Below, piece by piece: positions 1 through 64,000 of a DNA stretch of 64,000 bases. Source of the DNA: Stramonita haemastoma (taxonomy: Eukaryota > Mollusca > Gastropoda > Neogastropoda > Muricidae); assembly GCA_030674155.1 (NCBI GenBank), contig CM060323.1, positions 43,279,011 through 43,343,010 of the forward strand, given 5' to 3'. Position 1 is the first letter of the stretch. Each line of letters begins with the position of its first letter. The notes beneath the pieces are model-generated. The model was not told the origin of the DNA. It made no database searches and saw nothing but the letters and a program-made list of their open reading frames with translations. Made by a program: the position numbers and the translations under genes.

Positions 1-240
1 CCCAGCTTTCGGCTATGGTGTTGTGCCCTTGGAAAAGGCACTTTACAGCTATTTTCTCACCCCACCCAGGTGTAAAAGGGGATACCAACCTTGTGTTGGG
101 GGTTAACCCTGCGATAGACTGGCATCCTATCCAGGGGGGAGTCTATGACTCTCAGTCACTTAACGCCACAGAAACCGAGATAAACACCGGCCTGATGAGC
201 CTTAGGCTCGGGACAGACTTTAACTCTCTATATATATAAA
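1..240 (+). mobile_element. SINE family A copy, tRNA head cut by the window edge
   Basis: The body from about 20 to 225 is the same as the element at 37,912-38,207 in reverse, with the shared core CCTTGGAAAAGGCACTTTAC. The core recalls the central domain of metazoan 'Meta' SINEs as I remember it; a database check is needed. It sits in a NIPBL intron. Confidence 0.75.
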
Positions 241-487
241 ACGAACCAAAATTTGAATATTTCATTGCATTTATTTTTTTCAAAGAAATGACGAAAGTAA
301 AGTGAAGTAACAAACAGAACTAAAACAAAAGATGTCAGGGAAGACTTACGACTTAATTAGCATTACACAAAAAGGGGGAAAAAAGATTATAAAAAAAAAA
401 AGTTTTTTCCTTTCCTCTATAAAACCAACAATCCTCCCTTTCACAAAAGGGCTTAAAAACACATCCACAAAAAATGACAAGACTTAC
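241..487. other. NIPBL intron, left end of window
   Basis: A/T-rich intron sequence between SINE A and the donor of exon 40. I see no coding or structural signal. Confidence 0.5.
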
Positions 488-35699
<35,212 letters not shown>

Positions 35700-36345
35700 G
35701 GCGTTTGGCCTGTCCAGATCTACATGTCCCCGACCTGTTCTGAACAAAAAGGAAATAAAAGCAGGTTTTTTCACAGTTCTGAAAATAATGCCAGTTTTTA
35801 TTTAATTTTCTGTTACAAATATTGAAATGATTTTTCAAAGTTCTGTACTAAAATCTGAATCAAGGAAGACAACCATTGCTGCCAACCTTTGAAAATCCAA
35901 CAGAATATTGGAAGGCGGTGAGTTCAGAAGGGGATGGGGTTGGGGGTTGCCACCCATTTGCTCCTCGCTAGAAAAAGCTGGGGTCAGGCAGCACAGCCTC
36001 CTGAAGCTGAAACATTTGTTATGGTTACACTAGATACAGAAGCAATTTTTTTTATATCCTGACAAGATGATGTAGTCAGTCTGCACTTTGAAATGAAACA
36101 GCCGTAGGTGGAAACTAAAGTATAAAGATCCTTTACCATGTCTGCTTTCATAAAGTACACACACAAACAGTAGATAAAATCATTAAAACACACACACAAA
36201 ACAAAACCCAAGCACTAGCACCAACTACATTACTTTTAGCTGCTTTTTATTTGTTTTATACTACAATTATAGCAAATGAAGTCTAAAGTGTCAAATCTAG
36301 GCAGACTACTTGGATCTCTGTAGCTGGTTATGTACAGCTTTACAT

Positions 36346-37307
36346 CAGGGTTCGCGATAACCGGTAATTGTCGGTATTTTACCGATTGTAAACAGGGAAT
36401 ACCGAAAATTTTCGAAGCAGCCGGTACCGCGAACCGGTTCTGTTTGCCTGTGACCGATTAGATTTCCGTCTCAAAAAAAAAGTCTGGTGACGTTTTCTGA
36501 CAGTCTGTCATGCGCCTGTACTGTGCTTACCGCACCTACCCCTTCCTACCACCACCCCTTTCGACGACCATCTTTAGCGCCAGCCTCATTATTAGCCTAG
36601 CACGCAGAACAGCAAGCTTTACTGTGAAAGAATAGAGCTTCGCGCTCTTCTCGGCATGACAGCGACTGCCATTCACATCGAGTAAATGGGGCCTAGATTT
36701 ATTTATTCTGTATTCTTTTAATCTTTTATATCGAGGATAATGGAATAAGCACTCCTGTGCTTTTTCACATCCAGTCCCCGTGTGTATGCAGTTTTGTAAA
36801 TGTAATCCGTTCCCACCGGCACACGACGGCCTGCTCTTACGAAAAGCGAAAAGCGAGGGTCTATGACTATGAATTTGCGCGTTGCTTTCAGAGAAAAGAG
36901 TCGAAAACCAAATCTAAAATGAACAAAGATCTAGATGAGCGCTAAGCATAGAAACAAGAAAGAAGAATATAAGTCACACGAATGATGCCATGCAAAACAA
37001 CAGACTGACATGGACAGTGGCACAGGCGCTAGAAAAAAATCCTATTTCCTTCGTGGCTTCATGCCCAAGAAGCGAGTGGCAGCAAGCAGCACGGCAGTCA
37101 AAGTCTGAGAGATTCGCGTTCAATTTAGATTTAGTTTTGCTGCCCAACAATCCCCCCCTCCCCCACCCCCTCACTGATTAGTTTCGTTTTGTTCACAGTA
37201 CATACCGGATTTTATTTTCTGGGAACCGATTTTGGGGGAGTTGGTCAAGATGTCTCTGAAATGGCAACTCGCAGTACCGGTTTTAAAAAATCCTAGCGCG
37301 AACCCTG
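36346..37307. mobile_element. hAT-like non-autonomous element, copy 1
   Basis: A 962-bp element with inverted ends CAGGGTTCGCG...CGCGAACCCTG, flanked by a perfect 8-bp duplication CTTTACAT (36,338-36,345 and 37,308-37,315). The 8-bp duplication and CAG...CTG ends fit the hAT superfamily. It contains a fragment of SINE B (36,724-36,848) and has no intact transposase. It lies in the 5' intron of NIPBL. Confidence 0.9.
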
Positions 37308-37610
37308 CTTTACATCTGTCCACTACTACCGGCGCACTATTGCCTGCAGGTCAATTCTATTTCACATGCCTAGCAAAAACACTTGTTTTGTTTATTTATA
37401 ATAAAAAAATAAAAATTTAAAAAAAGCTAACCTTTTGTTTATCATTATTGTTACTTTGGTCATCTAGTCTGTGAAAGTCTCTGCTTTCATCAGTTACACA
37501 ACATAGAATGCACAGTTCCTGCCTTGCTTTGAACTTTGACAGACATAAATCCCTCCAGATGAGGTAATCAATCATTACATGACCTTTTTCACTTGATGCA
37601 CATGCATAGG

Positions 37611-38300
37611 GGACTGGATAGCCTAGTGGTTAAAACACAGCGCTCCTAATCTGACAACTTGGGTTTGAATCCCATTTGAGGGGATTTTCCCCCTGGAGAT
37701 GACATCAGTGCAGACTCCACTCTCCCCAAAACGGCAAAAGACTGAAAAGTCCTTCGGATGAGACAATAAACCGCCTTGTGTGCCAACACACGCAGAACAT
37801 CTTGCGCACACATTAAATCCTGTTCTTTTACTTTTTTTTTTTTTAGAAAGAATAAGCCATTTTGTGCTGGTGGGAACTGATGACAAAATTTACAAAACTG
37901 CAAACACAAGGTTAAGTTAAGTTAAAGTCTGTCCCGAGCCATAAGGCTCATCAGGCCGGTGCTTATCCCGGTTTCTGTGGCGTTAAGCGACTGAGAGTCA
38001 TAGACTCCCCCCTGGATAGGACGCCAGTCTATCGCAGGATTAACCCCCCAACACAAGGTTGGTACCCCTTTTACACCTGGGTGGGGTGAGAAAATAGCCG
38101 TAAAGTGCCTTTTCCAAGGGCACAACGCCATAACGGAATAGCTGGGATCGAACCCGCAACCTTTAGATTACGAGTACAACGCCCTAACCACTAGGCCACA
38201 GTGGCGGCTGCAAACACAAGGAGACTAGATTTTTTTAAAAAAAAGCACAGGGGTGCTCATTCTATGATAAAATCCTCGATTTAAAAGAATTAAAAAAAAA
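37611..38300 (+). mobile_element. SINE family B copy, split by an inserted SINE A
   Basis: The left part (37,611-37,911) has a tRNA-like head (TAGCCTAGTGGTTAAAAC, box B GGTTTGAATCCC) and the central block. The right part (38,222-38,300) is the family B tail with AAAAGCACAGGGGTGCTCAT and ATCCTCGAT. Between them is the SINE A element. Confidence 0.88.
37912..38207 (-). mobile_element. SINE family A copy, full length
   Basis: On the minus strand it starts with a tRNA-like head containing box A (TGGCCTAGTGGTTAG) and a perfect box B (GGTTCGATCCC). It continues with the CCTTGGAAAAGGCACTTTAC core and ends in a CTTAA repeat tail. A 14-bp duplication CTGCAAACACAAGG flanks it (37,898-37,911 and 38,208-38,221). 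Confidence 0.92.
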
Positions 38301-38994
38301 TAAAATCACTGCCTCCCTTGGATATTGTCATCTGCTAGGCAACTACTTGTTTTGTTCGCACATTTGCATGTATCTGAATTGGCACTTTAGATGAGTTTTA
38401 GAACTTGCATAGCCATGTAGAAAGATATCGCTGAAATCAGGGCGGCCACACCAAAAGCACACTGGTCAGGTAGACAACTCCAGATTCTTCTCATGTGTAG
38501 CAATGTCATTTTGTCAGCCATGGCCCATGCAAAATTCTAAATTGTATTGGTACAGAGTGCAACAGAAAATTTTTTGTCTTTTGCCTTTTTAGGACTGATC
38601 AATGTATGTATTCGTGATATGCATGGGAAATCCTCTTTCCCAAACCCTGTGTTTGAGAACAGACTTTAAAAGCATAACTTTCCTATTTTACACTTTTCAG
38701 TGACATTTTTGTAAACCAGTATAGGTGTTGAGTCACAATACAAGTTTCAATCTTTTTAATCTTTTATTTACTTTAGTTTTGTATTTATGTTTCCAAATTT
38801 TGTTTTAAACCGAAACCGCAGCTAAAAACCTGAAAAATTTTTGGGGTAAAAAAAAAAAGAGGAATAGTTAGCAACTATAAACAACATTACATTTTGCAAG
38901 GCTTAAATTTAAGTTAAAATCAACTGGGAACGGGATAACAATAGGAAAAAATATTCATGTGGCAGGTCATAAGATGTATTTTTTGTTCCTAGGC

Positions 38995-39415
38995 GAAAAC
39001 TTTAGGTTTACTAATGGTGAGATTTTGTGCTTATCACATTATGACTCATTGACTGTTTTTACCCACAATTGAAATAGCCACATTTCGACTTCTGGGATGG
39101 TATCTAAAACTAATTAGTAAAACACCCGTGCATACATTTTTCACAATTTCGTCATCCTTTCCTTCTGGAACAAAATGGTCTACTCTTCGGAATGGCAGAA
39201 TCAGAGAATGGCTTTTTACATGTGTGCAGGATGTTCTGCTTTTGAATTACACTATATATATGGGACCTTGGTTTACACTTTAGTTTCATCCAAAGAAATT
39301 CCAGGGAGTGGAGCCTATACTAATGTTAAGTCCAAGGGGGAAAATTCCCTCAAATTGGGGACTCGGTGGTTCTTGACCCCAAGCTGCAGCAACACTTTCA
39401 AATGCTGAATAGTAT
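38995..39415 (-). mobile_element. SINE family C copy, reverse, diverged
   Basis: The tail TTTACTAATGGTGAGATTTT is at the left. The GGTCTACTCTTCGG block is near 39,177, and the CCCTCAAATTGGGGACTCGG head-proximal part is at the right end. Confidence 0.6.
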
Positions 39416-39429
39416 GCATTTTACTTACT

Positions 39430-40378
39430 CAGGGTTCGTGATAACCAGTAATTGTCGGTATTTTACCGATTCTAAACAGGGAATACCGAAAATTTTCAAA
39501 GCAGCCGGTACCGTGTACCGATTCTGTTTACCTGTGACCGATTAGATTTCCGTCTAAAAAAAAAAAAAAAAAAATCTGAAGTGACATTTTCTGACAGTCT
39601 GTCATGCGCTTATTCTTACGCACCTACCCCCTCCCATCCCTTCCAAGGAACTCTTGTCTTTGGCGCCAACCTCATTAGCTCGCAGAACAGCAAGCTTTAC
39701 TGTTAAAGAATAAAGCTTCGCACACTTCTCGGCATGACAGTGACTTCCATCCACAATGAGTAAATGGGGCCTAGATTGATTTATTATTCTTTTATATCGA
39801 GGATAATGGAATAAGCACTCCTGTGCTTTTTCACATCCAGTCCCAGTGTGTATGCAGTTTTGTAAATGTCATCTGTTCCCACCGGCACACAATGGCCTAC
39901 TCTTAGGAAAAGCGAGGGTCTATGACTATGAATTTGCGCGTTGCTTTGAGAGAGACGAGTTGAAAACTAAATCTTAATTGAACGAAAGATCTAGATGAGC
40001 ACTAAGCATAGAAACAAGAAAGAAGAATAGGCTTAGGAAAAGTTAAGTCACACGAATGATGTCATGCAAAACAACAGACTGACACAGACAGTGACACAGG
40101 CGCTAGAAAAAAAAAATCCTATTTCCTGCGTGGCTTCATGCCCAAGAAGCGAGTGGCAGCAGCACGGCAGTCAAAGTCTCTGAGAGATTTGCGTTTAATT
40201 TAGATTTAGTTTTGCTGCCGAACACCCCCCCCCCCTCCCACTCACTGAATAGTTTTGTTTTGTTCACAGTACATACCGGATTTTATTTTCTGGGGACCGA
40301 TTTTGGAGGAGTTGGTCAAGATATCTCTGAAATGGCAACTGGCAGTACTGGTTTTAAAAAATCCTAGCGCGAACCCCG
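39430..40378. mobile_element. hAT-like non-autonomous element, copy 2
   Basis: A second copy about 3 kb from the first, in the same orientation, 949 bp long. Its ends are CAGGGTTCGTG and CGCGAACCCCG, each with one or two changes. The flanks (TACTTACT and TTACTAAG) no longer form a clean 8-bp repeat. It carries the same SINE B fragment (39,790-39,914) at the same internal place. Confidence 0.9.
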
Positions 40379-40434
40379 TTACTAAGTGAAATGAATTGAA
40401 TTAAAGTGAACTTTAATCACTTTCAGTCACAGCT

Positions 40435-40835
40435 GATTTTTCTGCATGAGATTTGGGCTATTCTTCCCATGGAGAACACAAGAGCAGCACCACCCATATA
40501 TATTTTCCCCCTGTTTGCATGACAATGAACATGCATACAACATGTGCATTTGTTTTCCTAAAAAAAGTAACTTCTGCATAATTTTGCCAGACAACTTTCA
40601 TTGCTATCGGTTTTTAAGTGTGCTGAATGTGGTATGAGACAGTGGGTCTCTATTGTGACTATTGTCTCATCTGAGGGACTAGCACCCAGACCCTTATCAT
40701 GGCTTATGCCAAGTTATGGTTTATTAGAGGATCAGGGAGGGAGAGCTTGGGCACAAAAGATCAAACCCTCACTTCTCCCTTTCTAGGCAGGCACATTAGT
40801 CATTACCTCTAGACCACTGATCCATAGAAGAAAAA
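40435..40835 (-). mobile_element. SINE family E copy, near full length
   Basis: On the minus strand a tRNA-like head (TGGTCTAGAGGTAATGAC then GGGTTTGATC) is followed by blocks ending in GCAGAAAAATCAGCTG. Parallel copies occur at 40,920-41,110, 50,150-50,600 and 28,715-28,975. Confidence 0.65.
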
Positions 40836-40919
40836 ACGAATTACCCCAACCCCTGATGTGATGCAATTCCAGGATTCCTAAGTTTTGAATACACATCACT
40901 GATTTTTACACACCACTTT

Positions 40920-41110
40920 ACACTTTGCCTGGAAAATAAATTTCTCTGCATGAAATTTGGGCTTATCTCCCCTGGGAGAGAAAATGAACGCAAGCGCAGC
41001 ACCACCTAATATTTCTTGTCCTGTTTTAATGTTAGCATTACATGCTTTTCTTTTCCTATCACTTGAATTGGCCTTTTTTAGAACAGAATTCTGACAGAGT
41101 GGCAGAGATA
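40920..41110 (-). mobile_element. SINE family E copy, 5'-truncated
   Basis: It shares TCTCTGCATGAAATTTGGGC, TCCCC.GGGAGAGAA and AGCGCAGCACCACC with the adjacent full copy. It is followed directly by GT and GA microsatellites. Confidence 0.6.
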
Positions 41111-41132
41111 ACTTTCGTTGCCATAGTTTACT

Positions 41133-41225
41133 TCATGTGTGTGTGTGTGTGTGTGTGTTTGTGTGCATGTGTTATTGTGCATGTGTGTGCACATGTGTGT
41201 GGGAGGGATGGAAGGAGGGGGGGGG

Positions 41226-41313
<88 letters not shown>

Positions 41314-41324
41314 GGGGGGGGGGG
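41133..41324. repeat. GT, GA and poly-G compound microsatellite
   Basis: GT repeats at 41,133-41,161, GA repeats at about 41,229-41,312 and G runs on either side of the GA tract. Confidence 0.95.
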
Positions 41325-41532
41325 ATTGAATGAATTTTACTTAAATTAGTTAAAAAGGTTATGGCATAAGCAAACAATAAAACATACTTTTTTACAACTA
41401 GCCCTCTGAGCAAAAACAACAACAACAAAAACCTCAATTAAACAACACTTCATTTTACAGAGAAAAAGACAAAAAAAATCCTCCAGAATATAAAATAGAT
41501 AATTATTGTGAACATACAATTTTAAAACCCTG

Positions 41533-41680
<148 letters not shown>

Positions 41681-41727
41681 AGACAGACAAACAGACAGAC
41701 AGAGCAAATTCTTTCATTCAACAATAA

Positions 41728-41800
41728 TGAATAAGCACTCATGTGCTTTTTTACATCCAGTCCCCGACCTTATCAGGGATAACATCAAGATATAAAAAAA
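41728..41800 (-). mobile_element. SINE family B tail fragment
   Basis: AATAAGCACTCATGTGCTTT then ACATCCAGTCCCCG is the reversed family B tail. The 5' extension (GATAACATCAAGAT) matches the copy at 44,245 and so defines a subfamily. Confidence 0.75.
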
Positions 41801-41985
41801 ACCACCTCTGATTAAACAACAATAATAATGATCCAAATACCAAGAAACCATACCATGCAGCAAACAACTGACAAGAAATAAGACACAAATGCAACAATAA
41901 GGTAATAATAATAGTAAAAAGGCACTCATTCAGAAACGAAAATAAGAAGTAAGCATCAAATGATGATTTTGATTTGAAAAATATC

Positions 41986-41992
41986 GAGAGAG

Positions 41993-42083
<91 letters not shown>

Positions 42084-42099
42084 TGAATGAATGAATGAT
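41986..42099. repeat. GA microsatellite followed by GAAT repeats
   Basis: GA repeats to 42,078, then five GAAT units. It is the third GA tract within 900 bp in the NIPBL 5' intron. Confidence 0.95.
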
Positions 42100-42909
42100 C
42101 AAGCTACAAAAGCACAAAACATTCTACGCCATTTCACTTTTATATGAAAAACTGCATTGTCCGGGTTTTTGTTGTTGTTGTTTTTAAACACACATCCATC
42201 CATCACAGATCTCGGTGAAAATGTTAGCTAAGCTATAGAAGAGGCTTATCTCCCCTTGACTGTCCTCTGGGTCAGCCATTGTGCTTGACCGAACAGAGGC
42301 AGATGCCACCCAAACAATCTATACTCAACAACAAAAATAAACACGTTATAATCGGTTAGCTTATCATGATTATTGTTGGTGTGCCTTATTTGTTGAAATC
42401 TTTTGTGTAAAGGAACACACTTATATGAAAATAAATAAGAAGCCAGAAGACAATTTATACGAAACTACCCCAATTGGACACCTGAAAATGAGCAGAAAAG
42501 CTCCTATTCTTAACTCCAGCCATGACACATTTTCCATTTTAGCATCAGAATATTGTAAAATTGATAAAATATTGAATCTTTAATATATATTCAGGGCTAC
42601 AGATGATTTAAGAATAGCATAATGATCACCGCGTCCCCATCCACCAACCCGACGTCTGTACAAACGATGACCCTCAGTATCTAGAATCAACAGTGTTGTT
42701 CCGATAGATCACAAAGAACCCACCTTGACTATTCACTGAAACTTCCAGCGCATCAGAATCACATTATTCCAAAATTATGTTTTACACAAATGTCCAAATG
42801 CTTTTGTAAACAACAGTAATAAACAAAAATATACCAGGAATACGGAAATCACAAAATTTTTGATCAGAGTAGTTATCGGGCACCAATCAATGTGTACCAA
42901 TACACTCAC
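42100..42909. other. Sequence left of the divergent promoter
   Basis: Unique-looking and moderately A/T-rich. No repeat is recognised. It could hold NIPBL 5'UTR or regulatory sequence, but nothing specific is visible. Confidence 0.4.
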
Positions 42910-42960
42910 CTCAGTAAATTCCTTACACTGATCACACCAGCACAGTATATGAGCTAAAAA
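42910..42960 (-). other. NIPBL: Candidate non-coding first exon of NIPBL
   Basis: Coding exon 1 begins with a splice acceptor, so an upstream untranslated exon must exist. A good donor on the minus strand (CTGAG then GTGAGT, exon edge at 42,910) lies about 500 bp from the SCP2 start codon in divergent orientation. The right-hand limit is a guess. Other donors in the 35.7-43 kb intron cannot be excluded. Confidence 0.35.
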
Positions 42961-43413
42961 TGGGATTGTATGAATCCTAAGAGTCCGTTAAATCCGATTG
43001 GTGTCCATTTTTTCTTGGAAACTCACTAAAAATGTCAAAATTTTGCTGATTAGTGTAGCATTTTGACAATAACCCGCGCCAAAATTACACTAACCTAATG
43101 ACAGGTTTCTACTTCCGAGTAGAACACGAAATAGTGCGTTGCATGGAATTAAATTTCGTCTTTTCTCTTAGGCTGCTTAAAACTTATATCATTATTGTTC
43201 ACGTATATTATTTTTTTCATGAATTTAATGTAAATAGTGCATTTAATCTCTCACCACGAATTAAGTTGAATGCAAACGCGAAAGAATATACACCGATGTA
43301 ATTTTTTTACCCGTTCAGTCAGTGTAAGTAGTGCGCATCTGGATTTCGCAGTGGTCTTCGGACAGGCTTGAGAGGTAAACAACAGGCAAAGCGGTGTCCT
43401 CGCTATTTTCAGC
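42960..43413. promoter_or_regulatory. Probable shared promoter between divergent NIPBL and SCP2
   Basis: This interval separates the putative 5' end of NIPBL (minus) from the SCP2 start codon at 43,414 (plus). It holds an inverted CCAAT box at 42,997-43,001 and an E2F-like GCGCCAAA at 43,076-43,083. I see no clear TATA box. It has few microsatellites compared with the flanking introns. The SCP2 5'UTR probably occupies its right-hand part. The assignment is by position; activity is inferred. Confidence 0.5.
43076..43083 (-). promoter_or_regulatory. E2F-like site TTTGGCGC
   Basis: The minus strand reads TTTGGCGC followed by GGG, a match to the E2F consensus TTTSSCGC. Cohesin-pathway genes are commonly induced with the cell cycle, so such a site upstream of NIPBL is plausible. 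A chance match of eight bases is also possible. Confidence 0.35.
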
Positions 43414-63524
<20,111 letters not shown>

Positions 63525-64000
63525 GTCAGTTTTCTCTGCACCACCTGTCTGCACCTGTCTGCACCTGTCTTCCTCGTTTTCTGTTTCTGTCTTCTTCCCT
63601 TTCTCTGTTTTTAAGGTGACAGCCCCGATATGGCCTGTGTTGTGGGCAGCAGGGCTATAACAACAGGATTGGATTTGATTGGATTCCCTTTCTCTGTCCT
63701 CACTGTTCTGTATCTCTGGCTCTCTTGTCTTTCATTGTGTGTTCTTTTCTGTCCTTCATTCGTTTCTTTCCCTTTTCTGTCTTTAACAAGTCTGCCCCCG
63801 TTCTTTATGCCTGTAAACAGATTTTTTTTTAAATGTGTTAGACTCCTTGTTTTATTTGTTACCTGTTTAGTGGTAAAGGATTTGAAATATTAATTTTCCC
63901 TGTCCGTCCCTCTTGTTCAGTCTGTCTGTCTGCCTGCCGCTGTCAGTCTTCTTCTTCAAAGGTTCTCAGTGAGACACAATGTGGTAATGTCATTGTTTTA
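63525..64000. other. SCP2 intron 12, right end of window
   Basis: T/C-rich sequence with short CTGTCTGCAC and TGTCTGTC repeats. No further exon seen before the end. Confidence 0.5.

Noticed and set aside
38181..38207. Possible tRNA gene with good A and B boxes
   Set aside because: It is the head of SINE A, followed directly by the SINE body and tail. The 3' half of a tRNA fold is missing.

Overview
The window is from a eukaryotic nuclear genome. It carries two heavily spliced protein genes in head-to-head orientation, with introns full of microsatellites, tRNA-derived SINEs, LINE fragments and inverted-repeat DNA transposons. The protein matches, intron density and kind of SINEs suggest an invertebrate, most likely a marine mollusc (a gastropod is my guess). 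The species cannot be fixed from this sequence alone.

Left and centre (488 to about 42,950, minus strand): an orthologue of NIPBL/Nipped-B/SCC2, the cohesin loader. I could place 40 exons, from the start codon at 35,697-35,699 to an exon at 488-697. The 3' end of the gene lies off the left edge. Intron phases join almost everywhere, which supports the model. Single-base frame breaks appear in exons 11, 12, 16 and 38, and there is a phase mismatch at the 15/16 junction. The long 5' intron (35.7-42.9 kb) is packed with repeats: two copies of a hAT-like element, a SINE inserted in a SINE, and long GA tracts.

Centre (about 42.9-43.4 kb): a short interval between the two divergent genes, with an inverted CCAAT box and an E2F-like site. 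It is the likely shared promoter.

Right (43,414 to beyond 64,000, plus strand): the thiolase half of SCP2/SCPx, the peroxisomal sterol carrier protein X. Twelve exons are visible and all are in frame. The C-terminal thiolase part and the sterol-carrier domain lie off the right edge. Intron 1 (7.9 kb) holds a dense SINE and microsatellite cluster.

The genes have unrelated jobs: chromosomal cohesin loading, and peroxisomal beta-oxidation of branched-chain fatty acid or bile-acid-like side chains. Their link here is positional. I saw no CRISPR array, operon, rRNA gene or intact tRNA gene. The most interesting material is in the repeats: SINE families that share a head but have different 3' tails, piggyBac-like elements with TTAA ends (one with an uninserted paralogous site nearby), target-site duplications around LINE fragments, and a tandem array that has copied a NIPBL splice acceptor several times.
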